Source: Polaribacter sp. NJDZ03 (lineage in GTDB: Bacteria > Bacteroidota > Bacteroidia > Flavobacteriales > Flavobacteriaceae). From it: DNA of 64,000 nt. The stretch's first letter is position 1, and the number at the start of each line of letters is the position of its first letter. The position numbers and the translations under genes are program-made. Below the pieces are notes generated by a model, which had not been told where the DNA came from, searched no databases, and saw only the letters and a list, made by a program, of their open reading frames with translations. Positions 50,676-59,649 of the stretch are shown here, one piece after another. The stretch covers positions 3,459,001 to 3,523,000 of the forward strand of contig NZ_CP079195.1 in NCBI RefSeq assembly GCF_019263805.1, read 5' to 3'.

Positions 50676-51620
50676 TTAATTTTTCAAATAAGATGTATAA
50701 TTCTTCCCTTGCCAAATATTTTCTAATTCCAGTTGTTTATCAATTTTAGCAACCATTTCAAAGTTTTTAAGTCCGTTCCATTTTGGAGCAATTAGCAAAT
50801 CTATAGGTGCTTGACTAATAAAGCGCTCTATAACAATATCTGGTCTTAATAAAGTAACAAATTTGGTTATAAAGGCAATATAGCTTTCTTGTGTAAACAG
50901 ATTAAAATCTTCTGGGTTTCGTTTGTATTGAGACGCCATGATAGATTGCTTTACAATCTGTAAATGGTGCAGTTTTAAAGTGTCTATAGGTAGCTTCGAA
51001 ATTTCAATGGCATGATTAAGCAAATCTTCTTTGGTTTCTCCTGGTAAACCGATAATTAAATGTGCGCCTAAATGAAAACCCCTGTTTTTACATTTATTAA
51101 AAGTAGCAATACTATCATCATAAGAATGACATCTGTTTACTTTTTCTAAAGTTTTGTTCGAAGTGCTTTCCACTCCGAATTCTAGAGAAATAAAATATGT
51201 TTTTGATAAAAAGGATAAGTAATCGATCACTTCATCAGAAATACAATCGGGTCTTGTTCCAATAACCAAACCAATAACATTAGGAACACTTAACGCTTCC
51301 TCGTACATTTTCTTTAAGGATTCAAAATCTGAGTAGGTATTTGTATAAGCTTGAAAATAGGCTAAATATTGTTGCGTTTTATATTTGGTAGAAAACCGAG
51401 AAATACCTTCTTCTAATTGTTGTTTTACACTTTTGTTGGGTTCGCAATAATCTGGGTTAAAGGTATCGTTGTTGCAATAGGTGCAACCTCCGTAACCTTT
51501 AGAACCATCTCTATTAGGACAAGAAAAGCCAATGTCTAAAGATATTTTTTGAACCCTTTCTCCAAAGGTTAATTTGATAAACGAAGCGTAATCTAAATAA
51601 CGCTTCCCTGAAATCTTCAT
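50676..51620 (-). CDS. TIGR01212/YhcC-type radical SAM protein
   Basis: 314 residues. FSCPNRDGSKGYGGCTYCNN gives the three cluster Cys in the YhcC arrangement, then VIGTRPDCISDEVI (SAM strand), EFGVESTSNKTLEKVNR and GAHLIIGLPGETKEDLL. The family has an elongator-Elp3-like core; substrate unknown, possibly RNA or a small metabolite. A partial, decayed copy of its tail lies 0.9 kb downstream. It reads as the last full gene before the cassette region. Confidence 0.92.
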   Translation of the reverse strand: MKISGKRYLDYASFIKLTFGERVQKISLDIGFSCPNRDGSKGYGGCTYCNNDTFNPDYCEPNKSVKQQLEEGISRFSTKYKTQQYLAYFQAYTNTYSDFESLKKMYEEALSVPNVIGLVIGTRPDCISDEVIDYLSFLSKTYFISLEFGVESTSNKTLEKVNRCHSYDDSIATFNKCKNRGFHLGAHLIIGLPGETKEDLLNHAIEISKLPIDTLKLHHLQIVKQSIMASQYKRNPEDFNLFTQESYIAFITKFVTLLRPDIVIERFISQAPIDLLIAPKWNGLKNFEMVAKIDKQLELENIWQGKNYTSYLKN

Positions 51621-51654
51621 GAAAAGTAGTATAAGTATTTAGTTTGTTTTAATC

Positions 51655-51690
51655 AAAAAAAAACTCCAATCGGTAAAGATTGGAGTTTTT
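51655..51690 (-). terminator. Terminator after galE
   Basis: AAACTCCAATC / GATTGGAGTTT stem, followed by a T run on the minus strand. Confidence 0.85.
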
Positions 51691-51697
51691 AAGAATT

Positions 51698-52708
51698 TTA
51701 TTTTTGAGCTAATTGCCATTTCCAAGAAGACGCTAATGCTTCTTCTAGCGTTTTTTCTGTTTTCCAGTTCAATTCTTTATTCGCAATCGTGGTGTCTGCA
51801 AAAGCAGCAGTAATATCACCTTCTCTTCTAGGAACAATTTTATAATTTAAAGGTTTTCCAGAAGCTTTTTCAAAAGCTTTAATTACTTCTAAAACAGAAC
51901 TACCGGTTCCTGTACCCACGTTAAAGTACTCAAAAGCCTTTTTATTGTTCTTTTTAATCAAACGTTGTAAAGCAGCAATGTGTGCTTTTGCTAAATCTAC
52001 TACGTGAATATAATCACGAACAGCTGTTCCGTCTACGGTATCATAATCATCACCAAAAACAGATAATTCATCACGCATACCTGCAGCAGTTTGTGTAATA
52101 TAAGGTATTAAGTTTTGAGGAACTCCTAGAGGTAATTCTCCAATCTTAATAGATGGATGTGCTCCAATTGGATTAAAATATCTTAATGCGATAATATTTA
52201 AACCATGTGCTCTACTCGCATCACTTAAAATTTCTTCGCCAATTTGTTTGGTGTTCCCGTAAGTAGATTCTGCTGCTTTTACAGGTGCATTTTCTGTAAT
52301 AGGCAATTCATCTGCTTGTCCGTAAACGGTACAAGAAGAAGAGAAAATAAAGTTATCTAACTTTCTGTCTCTCATTTCTTGTAATAAATATACTAAAGAA
52401 CCTAAGTTGTTTTCGTAGTAATCTAAAGGTTTGTGCATGCTTTCTCCAACCGCTTTAAAAGCAGCAAAGTGAATAATACCGTCTACTTTGTTGTTTTCGA
52501 AAAAGCTTTTTACATCACTTTTAATTCTTAAATCGATTTGATGAAAATCTGGCTTAATACCTGTTATAGATGTAATGTTATCTAGTACACCGATAGATGT
52601 GTTCGATAAATCATCGATAATTACTACTTCAAAACCTTCGTTTTGTAATTCTACAACGGTGTGAGAACCAATAAATCCTAATCCTCCTGTAACTAATATT
52701 CTTTTCAT
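51698..52708 (-). CDS. galE: UDP-glucose 4-epimerase
   Basis: Interconverts UDP-glucose and UDP-galactose (or the N-acetyl forms) with bound NAD. 336 residues. Rossmann motif ILVTGGLGFIGSHTVVEL, then HFAAFKAVGES, FSSSCTVYG (catalytic Ser/Thr), YGNTKQIGEE (catalytic Y-x-x-x-K) and ALRYFNPIGAHPS. Length is standard. Separated by about 100 bases from the DegT aminotransferase gene; both act on nucleotide sugars and could feed surface glycans. Confidence 0.95.
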   Translation of the reverse strand: MKRILVTGGLGFIGSHTVVELQNEGFEVVIIDDLSNTSIGVLDNITSITGIKPDFHQIDLRIKSDVKSFFENNKVDGIIHFAAFKAVGESMHKPLDYYENNLGSLVYLLQEMRDRKLDNFIFSSSCTVYGQADELPITENAPVKAAESTYGNTKQIGEEILSDASRAHGLNIIALRYFNPIGAHPSIKIGELPLGVPQNLIPYITQTAAGMRDELSVFGDDYDTVDGTAVRDYIHVVDLAKAHIAALQRLIKKNNKKAFEYFNVGTGTGSSVLEVIKAFEKASGKPLNYKIVPRREGDITAAFADTTIANKELNWKTEKTLEEALASSWKWQLAQK

Positions 52709-52813
52709 TCTGTTTTATTTATGCATCATTAAGAGGAATTATAATGCAGTAATATGTTTGGTTATTATAAGATAGCAATGTTGTTTTTCCTCTAAATAAC
52801 AATGCTGTCCTTT

Positions 52814-53977
52814 TTAGTTTACAAAATCTAAAATAGTCTTTGTAATAAACTCTAACTGTTCTTTGTCTAGCTCTGTGTGCATTGGTAAAGAAATTACTGT
52901 TTTTATCAACTCATTAGTAACTGGGAAATCACTTTCGTTGTAACGAGTATCTGTATACGCTTTTTGAGAATGCAAAGCTACTGGATAGTATATCGCATTT
53001 GGAATTCCGATTTCTAACAAATGTTTGTGCAATGCATCTCTTTTTCCGTTTGTAATTTGCAATGTATATTGATGAAAAACATGGCAATCGCAAGTATCAC
53101 AAATTTCTCCACAACTTTGTGTTGCGTTCGACTTTGTTACAGGTGTAATAATGTGTTCTGAAGTCGATAATGCTTTGTTGTAAAAACGAGCCGCATTTCT
53201 TCTTGCTTCACAATAAGTATCTAAAAGTGGTAATTTTGCTTTTAAAACTCCGGCTTGTATAGAATCTAAACGAGAATTTACACCCACTACATCATGGTAA
53301 TAACGTGTGTACATTCCGTGATTTACAATTCCTCTAATTGTATGTGCTAATGCGTCATCATTTGTAAAAATTGCACCACCATCTCCATAACAACCTAAAT
53401 TTTTAGAAGGGAAAAAAGAAGTTGTTCCTACGTTTCCAATAGTACCTGCTTTCTTTTTTGATCCGTCTTTAAAGGTGTAATCTGCTCCAATTGCTTGTGC
53501 ATTGTCTTCAATTACAAAAAGATTGTGCTCTTTTGCAATTTCCATAACGGCATCCATATTTGCTACTTGTCCGAATAAATGAACAGGTACAATGGCCTTT
53601 GTTTTTGGAGTAATTGCTCTTTTTAAAGCTTCAATATCTATGTTGTACGTGTCTGCATCTACATCCACTAAAACAGGCGTCAATTTTAACAATGCAATTA
53701 CTTCTACAGTTGCTGCAAAAGTAAAATCGGCAGTAATCACTTCATCACCTTGTTCTAAACCTAATCCCATCATTGCTATTTGCAATGCATCGGTTCCGTT
53801 TGCACAAGGAATTACGTGCTTTACACCTAGATATTTTTCTAAATCTGCTTGAAATTCATGAACTAAAGGTCCATTTATGTATGCTGAAGTATTTAAAACC
53901 TCTTCTATAGAAGAATTTACAGCTTCTTTTATTTGTTGATATTGACCTTGTAGGTCAACCATTTGAATTTTTTTCAT
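52814..53977 (-). CDS. DegT/DnrJ/EryC1/StrS-family sugar aminotransferase
   Basis: 387 residues from ATG 53977 (an ATG at 53998 adds seven). Type I PLP fold: IPCANGTDALQIAMMGLGL, VVPVHLFGQVANMD, FVIEDNAQAIGAD and the PLP-lysine loop SFFPSKNLGCYGDGGA. It would add an amino group to a keto-sugar nucleotide (UDP- or dTDP-linked). Unusual: near residue 310 a Cys-rich insert CGEICDTCDC precedes the conserved HVFHQYT strand. Neighbour of galE. Confidence 0.93.
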   Translation of the reverse strand: MKKIQMVDLQGQYQQIKEAVNSSIEEVLNTSAYINGPLVHEFQADLEKYLGVKHVIPCANGTDALQIAMMGLGLEQGDEVITADFTFAATVEVIALLKLTPVLVDVDADTYNIDIEALKRAITPKTKAIVPVHLFGQVANMDAVMEIAKEHNLFVIEDNAQAIGADYTFKDGSKKKAGTIGNVGTTSFFPSKNLGCYGDGGAIFTNDDALAHTIRGIVNHGMYTRYYHDVVGVNSRLDSIQAGVLKAKLPLLDTYCEARRNAARFYNKALSTSEHIITPVTKSNATQSCGEICDTCDCHVFHQYTLQITNGKRDALHKHLLEIGIPNAIYYPVALHSQKAYTDTRYNESDFPVTNELIKTVISLPMHTELDKEQLEFITKTILDFVN

Positions 53978-54051
53978 ATAAAAAATTTTGCTCATCAAAA
54001 ATACAACTTACTTTCATTTTCTTTGTAGTTATCTGTAAATAATAATTCTGT

Positions 54052-54059
54052 TATCTTTG
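54052..54059 (+). promoter_or_regulatory. Putative -7 box (TATCTTTG) of the penicillin-acylase-like gene
   Basis: Exact TAnnTTTG match. It overlaps the TTG at 54057, so that TTG is probably promoter DNA and ATG 54075 the start. Confidence 0.5.
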
Positions 54060-54074
54060 AAAAAAATCAATTTT

Positions 54075-56459
54075 ATGAAGTTTTTAGGACGTTTTTTTAA
54101 AATTCTGTTAATTCTTGTAGTCTTGCTGGTGGTTTCTGTTTGGGTGTACTCTAAAACATATCATCCAAAATACTCTGGGGAGTTAGAATTGAAAAATATT
54201 TCTGAAGAAGTAACGGTTTATTTTGATGATATTGGTGTGCCGCATATCAATGCTCAAAATGAAGAGGATGCTTATGTTGCTTTAGGGTATGTGCATGCGC
54301 AAGAAAGATTGTGGCAAATGGAATTAATGCGAAGAATTGCGTCCGGAAGATTGTCTGAGATTTTTGGAAAAGACTTGGTAAGTGTAGATCAGTTTTTTGG
54401 AGGGTTAGGAATTGAAGAAGCTGCAGAGGTAACAATTGCTGGTCTAGATAAAACGACTCAATCTTATATTTTAACCCAGTCTTATTTAGATGGAATAAAT
54501 CAATATATAGAAGAAGGAAAAACACCCTTAGAATTTACGTTGGTAGGAGTGGAGAAAGAGAAGTATACAATGAAAGATATTTATAATGTTTTTGGTTATA
54601 TGTCTTTTAGTTTTGCAGCTGCTCATAAAACGGATCCTTTATTAACTGAGATTAAAGAAAAACTTGGAGATTCTTATTTAAATGAATTATTGAGTACTAA
54701 TAATGAGTATTTAACAATTAACAGAACAAGTATTCCAACTAAAGTTGAAGCTACATTTTCTAAATCAGTAGCTGCCATTATGGACGATTTACCTGTTTCT
54801 CCTTTTATTGGTAGTAATGCTTGGATTCTAGGTCCGGAAAAAACGAAGAACGGAAAAGTGATTTTTGAAAACGATCCGCATATTGGGTTTTCGCAACCTT
54901 CAGTTTGGTATCAAAACCATATAAAAACACCCGATTTTGAAATTTATGGATTCAATATTGCTTTAATGCCATTTCCTTTATTAGGACATAATAGAGAATA
55001 TGCTTATGGTTTAACCATGTTGGCAAATGATGATCTAAACTTTTATGTAGAAGAAAATAATCCTGCGGATGCAGCAGAATATAAAACCAAAGAAGGTTAT
55101 AAAAAATATGAATTTAGGGACAAAACCATTCGTATAAAGAATGAAGAGGATACTACTTTTCTGGTAAAAGTAAGTAAACACGGACCTATAATGAATAATT
55201 TAATAACACATATTATAGATGATAGACCTATTGCCATGAATTGGGTGTACACGCAACTGCCTAATGAAATGTTAGATGTTTCTTATAAAATGTCTCATGC
55301 AAACTCTATGAAAGATTTTAAAAGTGGAGTTGCTAGAATTCACGCACCAGGTTTAAATGTAATGTATGGTGATGCAAAAGATAATATTGCTTGGTTTTCT
55401 TCGGCAAGATTGTATCAACTAAGAGACAGTTTGTCTTCTAAAACTTATTTAAATGGAGCTTCTGGAAATGATGAGATTTTGGAGTTTTTACCTTTTGAAG
55501 AAAATCCGCAAGCTATAAACCCAAGTTGGAATTATGTGTATTCTGCCAATAATCAAGTAGATTCTGTAAGAGGAGAATTGTATCCTGGTTATTATCAGCC
55601 GCAGGATAGGGCTAAAAGAATTGTAGAATTATTAGATAAAAAGAATGATTTTACAAAAGAAGATATTGCTAGTATGACTTATGATGTGAAGTCTTCTACA
55701 GTGACTAATATTATTCGTGATTTGTTAAAAAGTGTAGATAAATCTGATTTGTCTGCATCGGAAAGAAAAGGATTTTCGGTACTTGAAAATTGGGATGGAA
55801 ATTATTTAAAAACAGCTGTTGGCCCAACAATTTACAATCGTTTTTTATATGAGTTTTTAAGCGCGACTTATAAAGATGAATTGGGTGATAGTTTCGAGTT
55901 GTTTATCAATTCTCAATTGCAGGATGAAGTATTGCCAAATCAACTCAATAGAGAGCATTCTGTTTGGTGGGATAATATTGCTACGAAAGATAAGGTTGAA
56001 ACGAAAAGTGATATTATACAAGCGTCTTATAAAAGTGCTTTTTCATTTTTACAAAATCAGTTAGGTGAAAATGTAGAAAATTGGACTTGGAACAGAGTGA
56101 TCTCAGTAGAGTATGAGCATGCAATAGGTAAAGCAGGCGGATTGTTGCGAAAACTGTTTAACTTAGGTCCTTATGAAACTATTGGTGGGAATGAAGTGAT
56201 AAATAATCAGATTTTTAAACTAGATAGTACGGGGTATTATAAAGTAGCTGCGGGACCATCTACAAGAAGGATTATCGATTTTTCTGATGTAGAAAATAGT
56301 TTAGCAATTATACCTACCGGGCAATCTGGTAATGTGTTTAGTAGGTATTACAAAAATCAAACTAAAAAATACTTAGAAGGGAAATTTGTAAAAATGAAAC
56401 TAAATCAAGCTGAAATTGAACAAAGTAAAAATGTGTTGATTTTTAAGCCGATGGAGTAG
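54075..56459 (+). CDS. Penicillin acylase-family Ntn hydrolase
   Basis: About 794 residues. One N-terminal membrane or signal helix (KILLILVVLLVVSVWVYS), the alpha chain with DIGVPHINAQNEEDAYVALGYVHAQERL, then the autocleavage point before FIGSNAWILGP, where the Ser becomes the N-terminal nucleophile of the beta chain. NDPHIGFSQPSVWYQ and GHNREYAYGLTM hold the oxyanion residues. Relatives hydrolyse penicillins, acyl-homoserine lactones or other amides in the periplasm; the substrate here is unknown. ATG 54075 chosen because the upstream TTG is within a -7 box. Confidence 0.93.
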   Translation: MKFLGRFFKILLILVVLLVVSVWVYSKTYHPKYSGELELKNISEEVTVYFDDIGVPHINAQNEEDAYVALGYVHAQERLWQMELMRRIASGRLSEIFGKDLVSVDQFFGGLGIEEAAEVTIAGLDKTTQSYILTQSYLDGINQYIEEGKTPLEFTLVGVEKEKYTMKDIYNVFGYMSFSFAAAHKTDPLLTEIKEKLGDSYLNELLSTNNEYLTINRTSIPTKVEATFSKSVAAIMDDLPVSPFIGSNAWILGPEKTKNGKVIFENDPHIGFSQPSVWYQNHIKTPDFEIYGFNIALMPFPLLGHNREYAYGLTMLANDDLNFYVEENNPADAAEYKTKEGYKKYEFRDKTIRIKNEEDTTFLVKVSKHGPIMNNLITHIIDDRPIAMNWVYTQLPNEMLDVSYKMSHANSMKDFKSGVARIHAPGLNVMYGDAKDNIAWFSSARLYQLRDSLSSKTYLNGASGNDEILEFLPFEENPQAINPSWNYVYSANNQVDSVRGELYPGYYQPQDRAKRIVELLDKKNDFTKEDIASMTYDVKSSTVTNIIRDLLKSVDKSDLSASERKGFSVLENWDGNYLKTAVGPTIYNRFLYEFLSATYKDELGDSFELFINSQLQDEVLPNQLNREHSVWWDNIATKDKVETKSDIIQASYKSAFSFLQNQLGENVENWTWNRVISVEYEHAIGKAGGLLRKLFNLGPYETIGGNEVINNQIFKLDSTGYYKVAAGPSTRRIIDFSDVENSLAIIPTGQSGNVFSRYYKNQTKKYLEGKFVKMKLNQAEIEQSKNVLIFKPME

Positions 56460-56503
56460 TTTTTTGTTCTTGGTCATCTGAAAAAAATAAAACACTTAGT
56501 TTT

Positions 56504-56850
56504 GTCATTTCGACCTTTTGGGAGAAATCCCATAAGGTTAGGTAGGTCCTTGTTATCACTGTTATGAGATTTCTCCTATCGTCGAAAAGACAATTGTTAT
56601 GCGGTTATGCAATCAGTTTGTCATTTCTTCCTTAGTGGAAAATTATATAAAATTAGGTAGGTGTTTGTTATCACTGTTATGAGATTTCTCCTAACGTCGA
56701 AATGACAATTGTTATGCTGTTTTGCAATCAGTTTGTTATTTTTATCCTTATAGGAAATCCCATAAAATTAGGTAGGTGTTTGTTATCATTGCTATGAGAT
56801 TTCTCCTAGCCTCGAAATGACAATTGGAGTTAAAAATGACAATTAGAGGT
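56504..56850. repeat. Three tandem copies of a 116-bp palindromic-end repeat
   Basis: Units start at 56504, 56620 and 56735 (periods 116 and 115). Each runs GTCATTTCGACC..GGAGAAATCCCATAA, then GGTAGGT..TTGTTATCACTGTTATGAGATTTCTCCTA.CGTCGAAATGACAATTG (written in pieces). GAGAAATC and GATTTCTC are inverted, as are TCATTTCGA and TCGAAATGA. The ends resemble those of the 12.9-kb array, so both belong to one family of dispersed palindromic repeats. Confidence 0.88.
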
Positions 56851-56867
56851 GTTTTAAGAATGATAAA

Positions 56868-57554
56868 TTACAAACAGGCGTTCCAAATAACTTCTTTCGG
56901 AGTCGGTGCTGTAACGGTAATTTGTTCTTTTGTGACTGGATGTATAAATTGAATTCTACGAGCATGCAAATGAATACTTCCATCTTTGTTGCTTCTGTCA
57001 AATCCGTATTTTAAATCTCCTTTTATAGGACAGCCAATATTAGATAATTGCGATCTAATTTGGTGGTGTCTTCCGGTTTCTAAATCTACCTCTATTAAGG
57101 AGTAATTATCTAGTTTTTTAATAACGGCATAATGAAGAATCGCTTTTTTGCTACCATCAATTTCTTTAGGGTATGCCGTAGATTTATTATTCTTCGGGTT
57201 CTTTTTTAAGAAATTAATTAAGGTGTCTTTTTCTTTCTTCGGATGGTTTTTTACAACTGCCCAATAGGTTTTATTAATTGTTTTTTCTCGTAGCATCTTA
57301 TTAAGACGTTCTAGAGATTTAGACGTTTTCGCAAAAATAATAATACCAGAAGTGGGTCTGTCTAATCTATGCACAACACCCAAATATACGTTTCCAGGTT
57401 TGTCGTACTTGTCCTTAATGTATTCTTTTACAACATCACTTAAAGGTTTATCACCTGTTTTATCACCTTGTGTAATATCGCCTGCGCGTTTATTTACAAT
57501 GATAATGTGGTTGTCTTCAAATAAAATTTGTAAATTTTCTTTAGTAGAATGCAT
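56868..57554 (-). CDS. RluA-family pseudouridine synthase
   Basis: 228 residues, no S4 domain. NKRAGDITQGDKTGD is motif I; VHRLDRPTSGIIIFAKTS carries the catalytic Asp; KTYWAVVKN and LETGRHHQIRSQL complete the fold. It converts specific uridines of rRNA or tRNA. The target cannot be told from sequence. It follows engB by six bases, so ribosome-maturation genes share this transcript. Confidence 0.93.
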   Translation of the reverse strand: MHSTKENLQILFEDNHIIIVNKRAGDITQGDKTGDKPLSDVVKEYIKDKYDKPGNVYLGVVHRLDRPTSGIIIFAKTSKSLERLNKMLREKTINKTYWAVVKNHPKKEKDTLINFLKKNPKNNKSTAYPKEIDGSKKAILHYAVIKKLDNYSLIEVDLETGRHHQIRSQLSNIGCPIKGDLKYGFDRSNKDGSIHLHARRIQFIHPVTKEQITVTAPTPKEVIWNACL

Positions 57555-57560
57555 TTTTGA

Positions 57561-58172
57561 TTATTTAAAATCTTTAGCAACATCTTTATTCACTCCATCA
57601 ATAAAATTTAAAAACTCTTCTCTACCAAGTCCGGTAGAAGAAGAAGTAATAAAAGACATTGGAAGCGTTTCCCAAGTGTTTAATAATTTCTTTTTATAAG
57701 AAGTAATTTGCTTGTTTATTTTAGAGCTTCCTAATTTGTCTGCTTTGGTAAAAGCAATACAAAACGGAATTTGGTTTTCGCCTAAAAATTTCATGAACTC
57801 TAAATCAATTTTTTGAGGATCGTGTCTAGAATCAATTAAAACAAAAGTACATACTAGTTGTTCTCTTTCTTTGAAGTAGTTTTCTATAAAAAACTGAAAA
57901 ATAGTTCTTTTCTTTTTTGAAACTTTAGCATAACCGTAACCAGGTAAATCTACTAAAAACCACTCTTCATTAATTTTAAAATGATTAATAAGTTGTGTTT
58001 TTCCAGGTTTTCCAGAAATTTTTGCTAAATCTTTACGTTCCATTAACATGTTAATTAATGAAGATTTACCAACATTAGAACGTCCTATAAATGCATATTC
58101 TGGCATTCTTTCTTTTGGAGCATTCGTAACATTACTATTACTCATTACAAAATCTGCAGATCTAATTTTCAT
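57561..58172 (-). CDS. engB: Ribosome-biogenesis GTPase YsxC/EngB
   Basis: 203 residues. G1 AFIGRSNVGKSSLINML, G2/G3 region GKTQLINHF and VDLPGYGYAKVSKK, G4 FTKADKLGS, G5 ITSSSTG. EngB assists late assembly of the 50S subunit in the cytoplasm. Six bases from the pseudouridine synthase gene and 42 from the upstream hydrolase gene, all on the minus strand. Confidence 0.96.
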   Translation of the reverse strand: MKIRSADFVMSNSNVTNAPKERMPEYAFIGRSNVGKSSLINMLMERKDLAKISGKPGKTQLINHFKINEEWFLVDLPGYGYAKVSKKKRTIFQFFIENYFKEREQLVCTFVLIDSRHDPQKIDLEFMKFLGENQIPFCIAFTKADKLGSSKINKQITSYKKKLLNTWETLPMSFITSSSTGLGREEFLNFIDGVNKDVAKDFK

Positions 58173-58214
58173 TATACTGGGGTGTCTTTTTATTGAAATT
58201 TCTCTAAGTGAGAA

Positions 58215-58979
58215 TTATATGTTTTTAGAAGTAAGCCAAGCGTGAAGAATGTTGTTAAATTCTTCTGGTTTCTCCATCATTGCTGCATGTCCACATTTAT
58301 CTATCCAGAATAATTCTGAGTTCGATAAAAGTTTATGAAAGTCTTCTGCTGCCTCAGGTGGTGTTACACCGTCTTGTTTTCCCCAAATTAAACATGTTGG
58401 ATGTTTCATATCGGGTAAATCTTTAGCCATATTATGTCTTATGGCACTTTTGGCAATAGATAAAGTTTTTAAAGCTTTCATTCTGTCATTAACAGTACTG
58501 TAAACATCGTCTACTAATTCTTTAGTTGCAATAGCTGGGTCGTAAAAAACTTCTCTAGCTTTTTGCTCTATATATTCGTAGTTTCCTCTTTTAGGAAAAC
58601 TATCTCCCATCGCTTTTTCATACATACCAGAACTACCGGTAAGTACAAGTGCACTTACTTTTTGTGGGTAATGTTTTGTAAAATATAATGCAATGTGCCC
58701 TCCTAGAGAGTTCCCTAAAAGAATGGCGTGTTCTACTTTTTTATGTTCTAAAAACTCCTTTAAAAACTTTGCTAAGTTTTTAACATTTGTTTTTATAAGG
58801 GGTAATGAGTATAATGGTAATTCAGGTATTAAAACCTTATATCCGTTATTGGAAAAATGATCAAATGTTGAGTCGAAATTACTCAAAGCACCCATTAATC
58901 CGTGTAAAATAATGATTACAGGTCCTTCTCCAGCTTCTGCATATGTAAATTTCCCTTCCTCTGTTAACTTATCAGTCAT
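58215..58979 (-). CDS. Alpha/beta-fold hydrolase
   Basis: 254 residues. VIIILHGLMGALSNF is the oxyanion loop, AILLGNSLGGHIALYF carries the nucleophile Ser, IWGKQDGVTPP the acid and DKCGHAAMMEKPEEF the His. It resembles MhpC/acyl-hydrolase types; no substrate is visible. It is first in the transcript with engB and the pseudouridine synthase; a -7 box precedes it. Divergent from mraZ. Confidence 0.9.
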   Translation of the reverse strand: MTDKLTEEGKFTYAEAGEGPVIIILHGLMGALSNFDSTFDHFSNNGYKVLIPELPLYSLPLIKTNVKNLAKFLKEFLEHKKVEHAILLGNSLGGHIALYFTKHYPQKVSALVLTGSSGMYEKAMGDSFPKRGNYEYIEQKAREVFYDPAIATKELVDDVYSTVNDRMKALKTLSIAKSAIRHNMAKDLPDMKHPTCLIWGKQDGVTPPEAAEDFHKLLSNSELFWIDKCGHAAMMEKPEEFNNILHAWLTSKNI

Positions 58980-59002
58980 TAAATTTTTAATTGGCTTAGA
59001 AG

Positions 59003-59010
59003 CAAATGTA
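59003..59010 (-). promoter_or_regulatory. Putative -7 box (TACATTTG) of the hydrolase-engB operon
   Basis: Exact TAnnTTTG on the minus strand, 23 bases upstream of the ATG at 58979. Confidence 0.45.
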
Positions 59011-59112
59011 ATTCTTTTTTGCGAAATAAATATCGTTTTCGTAAAGGACTATTTTTAAAATAAAATGGGTTCTAATTGCAATGAATTGTTAATAAAAGCG
59101 TTATTTATTAAC

Positions 59113-59139
59113 AAAGTGGTAAAATGTGGTAAAAAGTGG
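59113..59139 (+). promoter_or_regulatory. Putative MraZ-binding boxes of the division/cell-wall cluster
   Basis: Three direct repeats with a 10-base period: AAAGTGG (59113-59119), AATGTGG (59123-59129), AAAGTGG (59133-59139), each followed by TAA. They resemble the tandem GTG-containing boxes bound by MraZ in other bacteria and end 11 bases before the -7 box. Confidence 0.65.
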
Positions 59140-59150
59140 TAAAATTTACA

Positions 59151-59158
59151 TATTTTTG
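59151..59158 (+). promoter_or_regulatory. Putative -7 box (TATTTTTG) of the mraZ operon
   Basis: Exact TAnnTTTG match, 23 bases before the mraZ GTG, directly after the repeat boxes. Confidence 0.55.
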
Positions 59159-59181
59159 ACTTCAATTAATATATTTTAAGA

Positions 59182-59649
59182 GTGATAAACCTAATCGGTA
59201 CATATGAGTGTAAATCAGATGCTAAGGGAAGATTGATGTTTTCATCAGCCTTTAAAAAGCAACTGGATTCTGTGTTACAAGATGGTTTTGTGGTGAAAAG
59301 AGCTGTTTTTCAACCGTGTTTAGAGTTGTATCCAATGAAAGAGTGGAATTTGATGATGGAAAAAATCAACAAACTTAACAGGTTTAATAAAAAGAATAAT
59401 GATTTTATTAGAAGATTTACAGCAGGAGTAAAGATGGTAGAATTAGACGCTAGTGGTAGAATTTTAATACCGAAAGACTTGTTTGAGTTTGCGGGTATTA
59501 AAAAACAAGTAGTAATGTCTTCTTCAGTGAATATCATTGAAATTTGGGATAAAGAGAAGTATGAAAAAGCCATTGATGATGCGGCAGATGATTTTGCTGA
59601 TTTGGCTGAAGAGGTAATGGGAAATACAGAATTAGATGAATTATCATAA
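59182..59649 (+). CDS. mraZ: Transcriptional regulator MraZ
   Basis: 155 residues with two SpoVT/AbrB-like beta modules: LIGTYECKSDAKGRLMFSSAF near the start and VKMVELDASGRILIPKDLFEFAG in the middle (both with the D-x-x-G-R signature). The acidic C-terminal tail is longer than in E. coli. MraZ forms a ring, binds repeats before its own gene and represses the division cluster. Starts with GTG 59182; no ATG is available. It overlaps rsmH by 14 bases. Confidence 0.95.
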   Translation: MINLIGTYECKSDAKGRLMFSSAFKKQLDSVLQDGFVVKRAVFQPCLELYPMKEWNLMMEKINKLNRFNKKNNDFIRRFTAGVKMVELDASGRILIPKDLFEFAGIKKQVVMSSSVNIIEIWDKEKYEKAIDDAADDFADLAEEVMGNTELDELS

